From Spirodela intermedia (lineage: Eukaryota; Streptophyta; Magnoliopsida; Alismatales; Araceae): DNA of 64,000 nt. Shown here one piece after another: positions 1-13,318 of the stretch; the first letter of the stretch is position 1; each line of letters starts with the position of its first letter. The notes under the pieces were generated by a model that was not told the DNA's origin, did no database searches, and was given only the letters and a program-made list of their open reading frames with translations. The position numbers were made by a program, and so were the translations under genes. Where the stretch lies: positions 5,840,169-5,904,168 of the forward strand of contig LR746276.1 of the NCBI GenBank assembly GCA_902729315.2. The letters are read 5' to 3'.

Positions 1-1001
1 AGAGATCTCAAGAAACTTATTTGCAAGACGATTAAGACAGACATTCGATTCATAATGAGATAGCGTAACTCAAAAAACGCTTTCATTATCCTTGTTGTAA
101 TGATCCAAATTAAAACCAATAGGGCATGCTACCGCCGGAATTATCGACATCAGTGTATCTCGTAATTCAAGATATGTCCACCGCATGCATATGAAATCCA
201 AAAGGATAAAAAGTCCAAGAAATTTTCCACATTTCTACTATTCGAAATTTTGTTTATTTCGTTAAATACCGTTCTCATCTTGAAATCATGCAAGATTAAT
301 CTTAATTATTGACCTTATATGTATATATTTTTTTCATCCCACTTTTGGTTTTCCAATGCCTGGGTTTGTCTATTGATTATATTTTCTGAGGATACAGGAA
401 CTATCTTGAAATTTATAAAGTTGAAAGTATTTGCTCTTTAGTTTTTCTGGAGACCTAATCTGTTCCAGTATCCTAGTCCATCAGATATGCATCAGTTTCC
501 ATCAGTTAGTTTTGAATACCCAAATTACCTACACATGGGCAGTGAATCAGGCTAGAGAAAACCTTCATGTTTCGTCATTTTGTATCTTTCTTTCACGAGT
601 ACGTAATGCTCTTGCTCTCTGTGACATCAAACTTCTGACTGGAATGCTCCAGGATATGTCAGACACCAAAACTCTCTCTACCACATTGTATCCTCACATT
701 CTCTTGGGCTTGTGAATGAACTGTGCTCCTCAGCGCGTTATATTATCTATTTTACATATTTCTTGATGATTTTGCCATCCATGTTGATTATTTTACATTA
801 TGAGGCTTCCTACTCAAAAGCCGAACATTTCAGGGGGGAAAAATTTATGTGGGAATTTTTTCTTTTAGTTTCACTGTGCCAACTATTGCTGTTCTTGGAT
901 TCATGATCATAGTGAAAAATACCTTAGTGCAATTAATTTACAAAGCATCTTCGATCTTATTCCATGATGCACAGGAAATATCTTCCAGCTAAGAAGATGA
1001 G
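1..1001. other. Upstream region of the SDHAF1-like gene, no gene seen
   Basis: This AT-rich stretch holds only short open frames without recognisable protein content. A pyrimidine-rich run followed by an AG at about 973-974, just before the ATG at 1002, suggests a 5'UTR intron of the downstream SDHAF1-like gene. I see no RNA gene or mobile element. Confidence 0.5.
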
Positions 1002-1541
1002 ATGGCTCCCAAGCTTCAGCTTTCCGGCCTCCAGAAGCAGGTCTTGGGACTGTACAGGGGATTCTTGAGGGCTGCCCGCCTAAAGGCCCCCGATGAACGC
1101 CGTAAGATCGAGGGCATTGTCTCTGCCGAGTTCCGACGGAATTCCAAGGATATCGACCGGAAGAATTTCCTGTACATCGAGCATCTGATCCGACGAGGGA
1201 AGAAGCAACTTGAGCAGCTCAGCAGTCCTGTCACCGTTGGGATATCCACTCTTCAGGTTGGTTGACTTTCTGTATTGGAGCCTCCCTCTTATAGAAACTC
1301 TCTTTCAAAGCTAGTAGAAGAGGTCTTTCAAATCATGAAACAAGGTCAACAGAGATGCTACGTGTAATGAGATCACTGTGGCTCCATGATGCTCCAACGT
1401 TCTGAACCATTTATTCTAAGAAGAGTGTTCATCTGGATGGCGGGTTTTCAGGTATCTTCTTCTCCAAGAACAAGCAGAGATAAGTCATTGGCTTCACTAT
1501 CAGATCAAGCTGATGGTGAGAACCCTGAAATCGCTCGATGA
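1002..1541 (+). CDS. SDHAF1: Succinate dehydrogenase assembly factor 1-like LYR protein, 2 exons
   Basis: SDHAF1 is a mitochondrial matrix chaperone of the LYR family that helps Fe-S cluster insertion into the iron-sulfur subunit of complex II. The LYR motif is at residues 17-19 (GLYRGF), followed by the basic helical region typical of the family (RRKIEGIVSAEFR, DRKNFLYIEHLIRRGKKQL). Exon 1 is 1002-1256 and ends in phase 0 at CAG before a GT. Exon 2 is 1452-1541 after a TTTTCAG acceptor and adds 29 residues rich in Ser, Asp and Glu. The product is about 114 aa, a usual size for plant SDHAF1. If the intron were retained, translation would stop two codons after the donor and give 87 aa. Identification rests on family recall. 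The exon 2 join is inferred from frame and splice consensus. Confidence 0.85.
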
Positions 1542-1739
1542 GAAGCTGGGGGCTCGTTCAATCTTCTAATGAATTGATGATGAAACAAAGAGTTCCTGCT
1601 AGTGACGGTGTGGCCATAAAATTCTTTGGTGAAACTCTTGAAGTTTTATAGATATTCTCCATTATGATTTTCAGATCTTCACGTATACTCCGTTATAAGT
1701 TATGGGTCGTCCTGGATTTTCGTCATTCTAATGGGCTAA

Positions 1740-1743
<4 letters not shown>

Positions 1744-1783
<40 letters not shown>
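1744..1783. repeat. (CT)n microsatellite
   Basis: Uninterrupted CT dinucleotides over about 40 bases, ending in a C-rich run, downstream of the SDHAF1-like gene. Confidence 0.95.
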
Positions 1784-1785
<2 letters not shown>

Positions 1786-2052
1786 CTCCCTTAGAAATGG
1801 TCATTCCCAGAAGTAAGAACAGAGCATCGGGAACTCGACCTACCGTTGACTAGGCTAAATCTCGTGCCGGCGGGCGATTCTGTCGTCGAGAATGTTTCGT
1901 CCCTTTCTAGATCAAAGTTTTTAATAGCAGATCGTGTGGTTGCTACCTCACGTGTTTGACGTTGACCGTGGAGTTGTTAATCTTTGAAAATAATGATAAT
2001 TGTATGGAGATTTTACAGGTTGTCTCACTTCGTTCATATCATGCAAATTGTC

Positions 2053-2056
<4 letters not shown>

Positions 2057-2119
<63 letters not shown>
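2057..2119. repeat. (CT)n microsatellite
   Basis: A perfect CT tract of about 31 units in spacer DNA. It is among the longest in the window. Confidence 0.95.
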
Positions 2120-2122
<3 letters not shown>

Positions 2123-2319
2123 AAGTGTCAGTGAATTGTGCTAGCTCAGAATTCAGATCTAAGCATGGATCTTAGAAGAAAGTCTAGAGAGACACACGTA
2201 CAACCTGATTACAGGCCGACGGAATCCCGGCTTCGACACCGTTGAACTTTCCTCTTCCTCTTCATATGATCTCTTTAGTCGGAGACGGTTTCATAGAGTC
2301 CAGCCCAGGCTACTAACTG

Positions 2320-2480
2320 GCAAGAGAGAGAGAGAGAGAGAGAGGGAGGGATGACCACTGTAAAGAGAGATTTATTGTCATCCCCTCCATATAGAGAGAG
2401 AGAGACCCACTGTAGATAAGGAGATGTTACTTGTCATGTGCACTGTAGACAGAGAGAGAGAGGGAGAGAGAGAGACAGAG
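2320..2480. repeat. Cluster of short (GA)n tracts
   Basis: Four short GA runs, near 2322-2342, 2393-2403, 2452-2461 and 2466-2476, separated by related spacer text containing CACTGTA and TTGTCAT words. This suggests local duplication of a GA-bearing unit of roughly 60 bases. Confidence 0.6.
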
Positions 2481-3137
2481 ATTGTCATCATGCCCAACGT
2501 TGCCTTCTCGGCAGTCGTCACCTCCTAGACCTTGGAGACGCCGAACTGGGTAGAACACGCAAACGAGGGCGATAAGCTCGACGTCGCAACAAGGGTGTTA
2601 AGTCAAACCCTTCTACCCCAATTCCACCTCCCCGAGAACACGTTCCGATAGTTGTTTAACCTTAACTTCCCCTCACCCGTCTCAATCCCCTCACCAACCA
2701 CTGATGAAAGATTACCCCCAGCGAGAGAATGAGATAGATAGATAGATAGATGGGGCGAGAGAGAGAGAGAGAGGGAGAGAGGAGGGGGATTGGATCTCTT
2801 TGTTGACACGAAAGAAGAAGTGACGGCGACATCTGGAGAGCTGATGTAATGTTCTTGTCGTCTGACGTTAGAACCCTAGAAATCATCAGCACGGTGACCT
2901 CAGCTGATGCTGGAATCTCATGTCCTCTCTCCATCGTCAAGGAGTTCGGTTGAAAGGATGCCCGAACAACAAAATTATTTCCATTTTTTTGGAAGTCGAT
3001 CTCTGTCTGTTTCTGGCAGCTTCAATCGGCCGGATTAGCGCGCGACCATCGGTAAATAGTAGTAAATATCCCTCGGCCTGGTCTTCATCCGGACCGAGTC
3101 AGGCTTTTAATCGGGTTCCTACGCAGACTCCCACCAG

Positions 3138-3292
<155 letters not shown>

Positions 3293-4059
3293 ATACGGCG
3301 GGCTTGACGGGGCCAAGTACGTGGAGAGAGACGCGAGCCCGGTCTGAATAGGAGGTGAGTTGACTATGATTAGCAGCCTCCGCGTTTAAAAATCTCACCT
3401 TGGAGCGATGTGACTGCACTACTCGAATCAAATCCTTCGACACAATGACGAAATAATTCGCTGTTATTTGGCTTGAAAGATGAAAAAATCTCGAATTATC
3501 GGAACGATTTCCATTTATTACTTTGACTCTAATATTCAACAATGTTGGTCAAACGGAGGGCGATAGTCAACGTGATATGGACGATTGGCGGCAGGCGTCG
3601 ACTGTGGCACATGTCGGAGGAGGGGGGGGGGGGGTTCAGTGGAGGACCTAAGAACAGTTGCTGACTCACGTTTAATGCCGGTTGACTGGGAGGACGTCTG
3701 GGGAGGCTGGAGCTGAAAGTTTTCCTCTAGGAGATATGGTGGAAGGTTGACCGGCGAAGATCCTGTTTTCTCCCTCTAGAAATTGAGGGGAGAGATCCAG
3801 TGAATGGCTTCATATTTCATCGAAAACCAGTCATGGTGACTCTCTCTCTCTATCTCTCTCCTCTCTCTCTCTCTATCTATCTATCTCTCTCAATCTCTCT
3901 CAACATCTAACATTCGCACCACACGTCCGAAAGTCAGAACGACGAGAAGCCCGCGACAGAACGGCAAATCGTCGAAGCCAGATTTTCTTTGAAGCCAAAA
4001 TTGTCAAAGACTACGCATATAAGCTGAAACGTGGAAATAAACTCCTCTGAACTCGTCAA

Positions 4060-4060
<1 letters not shown>

Positions 4061-4107
<47 letters not shown>
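4061..4107. repeat. (CT)n microsatellite
   Basis: A perfect CT tract of roughly 22 units in spacer DNA. Confidence 0.9.
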
Positions 4108-4109
<2 letters not shown>

Positions 4110-4582
4110 ATGAAGGTGCCTTAACTACCTACCCCGTCAAATCAACCAGGTGGAAAAGACGCCACGGCCTACCCCACCGAGTTGAACGGGCTTCTAGATG
4201 CGTTGACTTTGAAACACCCTTGGAGACACCTCTGGGTTTGAGGAAGCTTTGAACAGCAGGGTTCGTTTAAGTCAACTGGGAAAACCAACCAAGTCCAGGG
4301 ACTAGACTGAGTTTATGGGTGAGTTTCTACGGCATTGCTGACTCCAAGAGATGACAACGTCTTCCCATGGACCGGGCTCTGAATGGAGCCATCCCGCTCT
4401 TCTATATCCACCTGTTCTAGAGAGAGAGAGAGACCTAGAGAGAGAAGGTAGGAGGGGAGAGATGGAGACGGCCTACCTCAGGGGTTATCGCAGCGCAATC
4501 ACTCTAATAGACGCGGCTTTGAAAGGAGGTAGTCTATTTTCCTTCCACTTTATCGGCATGTTGACGCATCTACGGTGTTGGA

Positions 4583-4688
<106 letters not shown>

Positions 4689-5000
4689 GGGATCGTGTCG
4701 GGTCCCACTCGATGTCTCTCTGCTGCACTTTTCTTCGACGAAAGTCTCCCGGCATCTTCACTTGTCCAAGAACTGTCATGGCCTTTCGGTGGACGGAAGA
4801 AAAGTGGGGTGGGAGAGCTTGAGATCTCCTCAAGATACGGTGGAACGAGTAGAATTGGTAAATAAAGGGGAAGATAGAGAGAGAGAGACGAGGGGAAAGC
4901 GGGATTGGTTGGAGAACCTTTTCAGATCTGTTCCCAGAGGGGCTCTCAAAGGCAGTTTCGAATGCCAAACCAGTCTATCCCATATTGGACAAACAAAGTA

Positions 5001-5040
<40 letters not shown>

Positions 5041-5311
5041 TGGCCAGTCATTCCTCTCCTTCACCCTTTGGGTGGAGGACAATGGTGGGGCTTCGTCAAT
5101 GGCACAAAGCTTATGATGACGACCGAGGATAATGAGAGAGAAGGAGAGGCGGCTGTTTCTCTCCTACTTCGGGGTTGACTAAACGAATACCCCGCATGAC
5201 TTTTTCCATATGCCCAACAAGAGTTGGTGGTGTGTACGGCGGCACTTCCAAGCATCTCTTTTAGCCCCCCTAAAATCACAATGACTTAATGAATCTAGAT
5301 ACAAGATACAC

Positions 5312-5312
<1 letters not shown>

Positions 5313-5360
<48 letters not shown>
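5313..5360. repeat. (GA)n microsatellite
   Basis: A perfect GA tract of about 23 units in spacer DNA. A shorter GA tract lies at 5005-5037. Confidence 0.95.
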
Positions 5361-5362
<2 letters not shown>

Positions 5363-6342
5363 GAGGATGATACTGCTAGTAATAAAATAATAATATGAAG
5401 TTTATGGGTGTAATGTTGTATCATAATACAATTACAGAGCTTTCCTTGCAGAAATACCATTCAAGACAAGCACCAACCCATGATCCGCCATCTTGACAAA
5501 GTGAGCAACATCTTATCTCCATGATTTTTAACTGCATGCGTTGTAAAAATCCAAAATATCCATTTCTTATGAGCCGCGTCTGAGAAAATACCAAAGATGC
5601 GTTCGTTTATAAGTGGATCAGGTGCTGCCTAGTGGCTCCCCAACTGCATAGTAATGGCCATAGAAAATCCTTCCTTTATAAGTCTCACGGAGTCCTTGGG
5701 CACCGAGAATTATGGAAAGATGGCTCCTTTTTTAATGGGACAAGCTGGTTTTCTTTTCCTTTTATGGCATGAATTGTTCCTGACCATGATCGACCTTGCT
5801 TCTTAAGTTCCGTTTCATTTGGCTTGCCACGTGGCTAGTAGTGTGCGAGATTGAGGATTCCCCAAAAATAAAAATACCAGCTTTAGGGTTTGACTTTCTA
5901 TGGAGGCATTAGATGTAAATGCTCTCCTCATAGGAACTTAAAATGGTATCTAATTACAAGAAAACTCAAAAGTGGGCAAAATTTCCTCTGACGGTCAATT
6001 TGGGTGTTCTCAAGGTAGCTTTCACATCTTTAGAAGGGTTCTTTTGCATTAAATGCAATATTTCGTAATTAATACAAAAAAGACACATTCAAGGTTAATA
6101 ATGCAAACCATAGATGAAGTTAGGGTAATGATGTCATTGATGTGTATACTATTTTCTACCTGAGTGAATATCACATCCCAAATATTTACTTATTTGGTGT
6201 AGATAAACAATAGAAAAGTCATCATCGTGACCCCTTCCTATTCAGAACAAGTTCCCCGTTCACTCTTTATCTTCTTCTTTCCGAACAAGCCGTAACCTGC
6301 ATACCTTTTCTCCACCCAGCCACACGTGTGAAACACCTTCTA

Positions 6343-6346
<4 letters not shown>

Positions 6347-6404
<58 letters not shown>
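6347..6404. repeat. (CT)n microsatellite just upstream of the zinc-finger gene
   Basis: About 29 CT units on the gene's sense strand, ending immediately before a TATA-like element and about 92 bases before the ATG. It therefore sits in the core promoter. Confidence 0.95.
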
Positions 6405-6405
<1 letters not shown>

Positions 6406-6406
<1 letters not shown>

Positions 6407-6414
6407 AATATATA
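6406..6414 (+). promoter_or_regulatory. TATA-like element of the zinc-finger gene
   Basis: An AATATATAT core lies about 85 bases upstream of the ATG at 6496, directly after the CT tract. Spacing fits a short 5'UTR. The call rests on motif and position only. Confidence 0.45.
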
Positions 6415-6495
6415 TGCCATACACCTCAAGCGACCGCAGAAGCCCAACAGAAGTAACTTCCGGCCAGATCCACCAAGCACCCACCGCCCCCTCTC

Positions 6496-7170
6496 ATGGA
6501 AATAACCCCCTTCGCCGCTGCCGCCGCTGCCGCCGCTGCCGCCGCCGCAGAGGCCTCCCTATCGGAGACGTCCACCATATCCGCGCTCGAAATCCCCAGT
6601 CACGATAGCAGCGCCAGCATGATCGTTGTGGTGGAGGAGAAGGAGGAGGAAGAGAAGCGAAGGAAGATATCGCCCTCCGTCGTGGAGCTCAACCTGCTCG
6701 GGAACCTCGACGGCGGCGTGGAGGGAAACAGATGGCGGAGCTCTCCGGAGCCGCCGGGTTCGGAGGCGCGAGTCTTCTCTTGCCACTACTGCCGGAGGAA
6801 GTTCTACAGTTCTCAGGCGTTGGGCGGACACCAGAACGCCCACAAGCGGGAACGCAGTCTCGTCAAGCGCGGCGGCGCCGCCCGGCTGGGCGGCGCCGCT
6901 GTCGGCGACAACTACTACCCGCTCGGCATGGCGTCGCTGCCGCTCCACGGGTCCTTCGCCGGTAGGCCGCTGAGCATCCAAGTGCACTCCATGGAAGCGG
7001 CATGGCCGTTCTCTCTACTCGCCCAGCGTGCTCCGCTGGGCAGGTTTCTCGGATCCGATTTCGGAACCGGCGGCGCGGCCGGGAGAGGCTTCTGGTGGGG
7101 GAAACGCGAGGGGGACAACCTGAAAGCCACTCAAGATCTGAAGAAGATAGACTTGAGCCTCAAACTTTAG
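6496..7170 (+). CDS. Single C2H2 zinc-finger protein with C-terminal EAR-type motif (ZFP4-like)
   Basis: Likely a nuclear transcriptional regulator of the plant-specific QALGGH single-finger family. The 224-residue intronless product has one C2H2 finger with Cys96, Cys99, His112 and His116, and carries the plant DNA-contact motif QALGGHQNAH followed by KRER. The C-terminus ends in DLSLKL (residues 219-224), an EAR-type repression motif. A second leucine motif (VELNLL) lies before the finger, and SLPLHG after it matches the AtZFP4/ZFP3 subgroup. The N-terminus carries an alanine tract encoded by a GCC/GCT repeat (about 6506-6548) that may vary in length. A later in-frame Met at 6619 would remove it, but the upstream ATG is preferred because it has a good TATA distance. 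The finger gene ends in spacer and has no operon-like neighbour. The exact orthologue is uncertain. Confidence 0.88.
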   Translation: MEITPFAAAAAAAAAAAAEASLSETSTISALEIPSHDSSASMIVVVEEKEEEEKRRKISPSVVELNLLGNLDGGVEGNRWRSSPEPPGSEARVFSCHYCRRKFYSSQALGGHQNAHKRERSLVKRGGAARLGGAAVGDNYYPLGMASLPLHGSFAGRPLSIQVHSMEAAWPFSLLAQRAPLGRFLGSDFGTGGAAGRGFWWGKREGDNLKATQDLKKIDLSLKL

Positions 7171-7524
7171 AGAGAGAATATCTACCTTGTACAGAGATTC
7201 TCCATCTTCATCCTTCCGATTTATTTTCCGCACGAACTGTAGTTGACGGGATAATAATGAAGAAGAGTTGTTCACGGCCGGCTTCTCGCCCCCTTCTCCC
7301 CCGTCCCTCCCGGCTACGCATAATCTTCAACTGAAGAAGACGACAGCCTGCGATGAGATCAGACCCACATAAAAAGTTTGAATGCTTCCATGAAACCCGC
7401 GACAGCGATCACGGAATTCTATACTTCCAAACCACTACAGCCTTCGTCCGACGTTGAAACAAATTTAAAAAAAACCCTAAACCCCTCCCCCCATTCTCTG
7501 TAAACTTGACGTCACCTCTCTCTC

Positions 7525-7569
<45 letters not shown>

Positions 7570-8030
7570 CGCTCGCTTGCTCGCTCGCTCCCTCTCGGCT
7601 GTGTGGCCATCTTTCAGGTCAAGTGTGGCTCCTCCCAACACTCAATTTGGCAATTAATGGCCGTATTGAAAGTTTCCGATCCTCCAAATCCCGGACTCGA
7701 ATATCCTCCCACCGATCTACCGGGACCAGCCGATTCCAGACCGAGGGATCGGAAGTTATCACATCCCGCTGACCCTCCGAAGAATCAGGCTCATCGTGGA
7801 CTTCTGACCAGCGCCCACCTCATACTGAGCTTCACGGACGCCGGAGAGATCCCAACTTTTCGTGGCTTTCAAGAGACCTGGAATGACAGACTCAGTGGTT
7901 CCAGCCCGGGCCTCCTCAGTCAGAGAGAGAAAGAGAGAGAGGTCAGTGGGCTTCCTTATGTTGACCTTACCACAGCTCGGGTCCGGAGAGGGTAAAGAAT
8001 AGGTTTGACTGGCTACAATCAACATGAATT
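7171..8030. other. Spacer after the zinc-finger gene with CT/CG-CT tract
   Basis: Contains the 3' flank of the zinc-finger gene and a CT tract at about 7516-7590 that turns into repeated GCTC units. Open frames here show no recognisable protein. Nothing else is supported. Confidence 0.5.
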
Positions 8031-9129
8031 CTGGTGTCCAAGATTAAATTTTTATAATAATATCTCAACCCGTCGGTGCCTAACTTGACTTGGGACCGAC
8101 TCCGGTAGAGCTGGAAAAATGTGCCAATTAATATCGGGAAAATACATCAAAAATCGAGCACCTAGGGATTCGTTCGTTGCTCAGCTACCAGTCTAAATTG
8201 GGCAATTGAGAATAATTCGAGGCAACAATAGATTTCCAAAAATCCTGGTCAAACCCAGTTACAACATAGCTTCGAGGTCCCAGATCCATTCTCGGTCCGA
8301 TGCCTTTTCATGAGTGCTACCCAGGTGGATCCATCTTCATAAATACCATCCCTTCACTCCCTCTGAAGAAACTCATCACATAAAATAAGAGATTAAAAAA
8401 ACCACTTGATTAAAGGGTTATTTACTTATACGCCCATGTAAACCACTAGACTCACCAAAGAGTCTCTCCTATTTTCACTGGGGACTGGAAATTATTCAAA
8501 ATTTAAGATTGTCCCTCTATTGATATTCATAAGTAGAAGCAAGTTAACCATTGTTAAGAGTGCTTGATCTCCACCTGATTTTAAGATATACTGACGTCTC
8601 AAAACCCTAAATCTACTTGCCATGTTCCCTCCCAACTTTGTTTGTTTGTCTATTTGTCTCTCTCTCCCTATGATGACACCTCATCCGTGATCCAATGAGC
8701 TAAAATAAAATTATTTACCATTATTTTTAGTGTAGATAGATATTATGGAATTAAAAAAGTAGAGTAAATAAAAATATTACGAAGTGTATGATCTTGAAAT
8801 GAGCTAAACAAGCACTTTAGTTTACATAATTCACAAATCAAGAGAAATCATGAATAACCTCAAATGTGAAATGTTAATATGCATATTTTTTCATGCAGCC
8901 TATTAGTAATAGAACCATCAACAAACATTATCCTTTAAAATATTATACTAAATAACTATATAACCTATTTTTTACTAGTAGTAGGTTTAGTTTTGTCTTA
9001 AAAATAAACAAAAACTCCTCAAACAAAAAAAGAAAATTTCAGTGAATAGTCTTCATATTCAACCTATTGACAAAGAGAGTAGAGAGAGAGAGAGAGAGAG
9101 AGAGATTATCATATGAAATTATGTATAAC

Positions 9130-9530
9130 AAATTAAGATCATATGAAATTCTATTATAGTATTATTGAATCAACTAAATTTGGCTCTTTGAGATTATTTT
9201 AGATCATAGAGAGACTTCCACAATTGACATACCAAATTGAATTCTTTTAGATGAATAAATCTAAGTGATTGTTGCATCTAAATTTAATATTAAAGATCAT
9301 TATAAAAGAAGACATTCTTGATATCCAACTAATGAAGAAGTCAAGAAAATCAAATGGTAAATGCTAAGAAGATTTATATTGAAGTGACTTTAGCAACATA
9401 GCCTTCACCATAAATCTGAGTAAAATCCTCTAGCCACAAGATGGGCCTTCAATTTATCAACAAAACCATCAAGTTCAACCTTGATGTTGAAGACAATTGC
9501 ACCCAACAATAGATTTCTTAAGCAATGTGA
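9130..9530 (-). mobile_element. Fossil Ty1/copia reverse transcriptase fragment
   Basis: Read on the minus strand with frameshifts tolerated, the sequence gives successive landmarks of copia polymerase. These are a stretch resembling VFNIKVELDGFVDKLKA, then LVARGF, then TQIYGEG, then VAKVTSI, then a block like the 'AFL..DLKEE.YM.QP.GF' region, then LVCQL.KSLYDLKQS. The order and spacing match the copia RT N-terminal half. Several frame breaks and stops show that it is inactive. No LTRs were recognised around it, so element boundaries are unknown. Confidence 0.75.
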
Positions 9531-11099
9531 AATCAGATGACAAGTAATTTTCTACTCTATGATAATTATCTCATCTTGCATAGTTGTATACAACCTAAGA
9601 TAGCCAAGTGATTTTAAAATATTCTTAAGAATAAGTGTGGTAGACAAAGTAGAGATAAATACAAAGTAAGAAAGACATTTTTGAAAGAAACAAATGAGAC
9701 ATGAGGTGACAGGTAGAAGACTATTTTTCCATTGTAGGGTAATAGGTATATTTCGGTCACTCAAGATAGTCATTTTTGGAGAGACCATTAGACATATAAG
9801 AGACTTGTTGTGAGTGGAGCACTTCAATAGTTGCCGAAGCAAATATGAAGAGTTCTCTACCATGTGTATGCCTTCACAATGAAAAGTTGACTGTACTTGA
9901 CACATTAAATTATTCAACTATAGACTCAACAGTGGACTATCTAAGAATTTTACATATAAGAAAACTACATATTAAGATTGACTCAATAATATTAGTAGAG
10001 GTATCAACAACTCTAAAAATTTAGTCAATTTAAATTGAACAAGTAAGAATATATTCTTAAAAAAGGTGACATTGACAAAGACAATGTATTGATGAAATGG
10101 ACAATAATATTTGTACATTTTTACAAGACTATCTTGAAAATTTAAATTTTATAAATTTGGGGCTAGGTTATCTTGAAATATTGCAGCTTATAGAAAAAAT
10201 AGACACATCCAAATATTTTAAGTGAAATATTGTACAATAGGTCACTCAAATAAATAACAAAGTAAGGAATCTTGTTGTCTATGATAAAAGATGACATTAT
10301 TAATAATGTAAGTGTTAGTAAGAACAACATCTTTCTCATAATTATGTGGAAACTTACATGTGCATAAGGACATAAGTAGTTTCAATAGTATGTATGTTTT
10401 CAAACTGTGACTTTATTTTGTTACGAGGGATGAGGGTGAGATGACTAATAGATGACTATATGATGGGTTAAGTATTATGTAAATGGAGAGTTGAAGTGTT
10501 ATTTTGCATTATCAGAATATAAGACATTGATATACTATCTAAAATGATTTTTAATTTTAGTAAAAAATGAACAAAAATATAAAACAACTTATATATGTCC
10601 TTTATGAAATAAAATCACGTAATACATAAATGGTCATAAATAGATGAAATAAATCAAAGAGAGTTTTGTTCAATGAAGACCTCTTGACTCAAAAAAATAT
10701 ATTAGTATTTTCTTAACTATCACAACTTATACTATAACACCTCTAATAACTTGAATTTCCCAAGAGACACAAGACTCAAATGATTGTGAATCTGAAGAGA
10801 TGAAGCATGTGTACAAATACATGATTATTATAATTTATTATAATTATATATGTGCATGTAGACACATACACGCATATGAATAACTATTAAGACCTAGTTG
10901 ATAGTGAGATGACTCAGTACTTGAAAAAATAAAGGTTGTTGATTAAAAAATAATCATCTGATCTTGTTTCTTTCTCTCCCTTAGCGAAAAGAAAGGAGTC
11001 TATTTATCTATATAGCAACACAAATAGTAGAAGAAGCTTTATCCAGATAGTTCAACCCTCCATACTCATATACTTAATGAATCATCTTTCATGTCTTTA

Positions 11100-11665
11100 T
11101 GTCCTATGTAAGATTTGGATGAGTAAAAAAATTTACGACATAATGAAGAGAATGAGTAGTTTTAATAATAGAAATAAGATTTAAATAAATTGGACATATA
11201 AAGGACTATATACCTAGAACATATGTTCTAGATCAAGTTCATTTATAAGACATTGATGATGAAGAAATGACTTGGATGACAGATACATTGTGCTTATACC
11301 TAGGACATATGTTCTAGATCAAGTTCTTATATAAGATATGAATGAGGAAGAAAATTTATGAAATAATAAAAAAAAGAGTAATTTAACTAATAGAAATGTG
11401 ACTAAAAAAATTAGATGCGTAAAGTATTAAGTTAAGAGATGATTCAAGTGATAGAGACATTGTCCTTATATATAGGGCATTTTTGTAGATCAAGTTTACA
11501 TAAGACATGAATGAGAAAGAAATTTTAATCACCATGAATAGAATTGAATAATTTAACTAAAAGAAATAAGATTTAAAAAATAGATACGTAAAAGACTGAG
11601 TTAAGAGATAATTCAAGTGGTAAATACATTATCTCTATATCAAGAACATGTTATAAATCAATCAA
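11100..11665. repeat. Degenerate tandem array, unit about 168 bp
   Basis: Successive copies share a 'taagacatgaatgag' landmark (near 11,108, 11,246, 11,332 and 11,499) and a following 'aatagaaataagattt' block. The landmark ACATATGTTCTAGATCAAG occurs exactly at two places (near 11,219 and 11,305) with a diverged third. The last two units are about 168 bp apart; earlier ones are partial. Confidence 0.65.
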
Positions 11666-13318
11666 CTAAAGTATCACTAAAATATTTATCAGGAAATTTA
11701 CCAAAAATATGTGTTACGTAGTCAATGGTATATGATTCAAGATGACAATTCACCCTTAGAGTCACAAGATGTATGTGAGAGACTATTGGATATCACAATC
11801 TAAATTAGAGATACAAACACTAATGACACATGCTGGACAACATGAGATGGAGTCATCTAGGGTTCGATTCTCTACCTCTTCACTTGATATAGCGAGATGG
11901 ATTGTCATAGAGATGACTATAAAGATCATAACATAAATCTCTAGTGTGTCATTTTCTCCCAAATTAATTACAATCAAGTCTCTAAAGACTGCCAATAGTC
12001 ATGGCTACCCTCACCCCATGCTAGAATAACCACCATAACTATGAGAAGATGAGGTCTTCATAAAAGAAGGTAATTCAATTCTAGATAAATTTGATTATGA
12101 ATTTATTCATTATCAACATGAAGACTATTAAAAAACTTAAGAACTATCATCTAATCAAATTGTTTTTACAACATCCTAACATTATTAGAGATAAAAAGTA
12201 GGACATAGAGATCATCACTGAGTTATGTCACCTCTCCAAAATATTGACTTCGACTTTTCTCTTGTTATTGCAGTCTTTAAATTTGAATAATTATGTTATA
12301 TATCCATTAGATGTATTAGTGTTGACATGATATAAATTTGACAAGATGAACAATTTGATTGAGTCGACATAGGAGTTACAAAATGTTGAAATCTCATCCT
12401 TGAGTTCCATAAAAGACGATTTATGTGAAAATACTTCACCTTGAACCCCACATAATGAAGAAACCTTAACCCTCAAGTCCACAAGGGTTTGATCTTGAGT
12501 CCACAATGATCAAAAAGGTCACTAATTTCACAAAGGATGTTAGAATCCACCTATAGAGAAATGAAATCTCAAAAAAGGAAATCTTCATATATAAGTAAAC
12601 TTGAAGGCTACTATGGCTAAAAAGGAGGCCTTTTTCTAAGTCAAAATCTAGTTATAATTAACCTAGAAATGAGGGGTTCTGTTAGAATGCTCCTAAGGAA
12701 AAGGGAGAACCTATTAAAATGCCCTAAATAGACTAGGAAGATTATTTTGAGAAACTTGTGTCTAAATCTCTTACTAGGTCATTTGGAACTAAGTTTTGGG
12801 CAAATTGTTTCCTCACAATATCTTGGGCTTCAGTCTACCTTAATTAGGCTGAAATTGAGCTTCTACTCCATTTCAGCATGACATTAAAAAAAAATCAGCT
12901 ACCTAGACTCATATCCTACTAGTTTTCACCACTTGGTCAAAAACCTTTCATCCTTGTATTGATAGGTTTTCTTAGGCTACATCATGTCAGATGATTCAAG
13001 CCTATATTGTAAGTATCAAGATGACTTACTAGATTAGTAACATTAGGCTACATCGAATTACATGAAAAATTAAAAAGTTTACATCTTGGTGCTCCCATAA
13101 CATCTTTTTAATGATGTAAAATGATACATCATCTATAAGATACATTATTTTATCTTAACCTTCTAAGTAGATGTTGATAAATCTACTCTACTAGTTGTAA
13201 TCCTTTTTCTTTAGTCTCTATGCATTAATAATATGATTATGCACTGACCAATGGTTGCTGAATTGTTATAAATTTGGATGCATCACTCGTAGAATAAACA
13301 TGCTAGAGAGTGTATGAC

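Noticed and set aside
6414-6608. Alternative plus frame with Arg-Cys-Arg runs over the zinc-finger start
   Set aside because: It is the GCC/GCT alanine repeat read in another register.
9552-9917. 121-codon minus frame next to the copia fossil
   Set aside because: No recognisable integrase or gag motif. It is probably non-coding remains of the same element.
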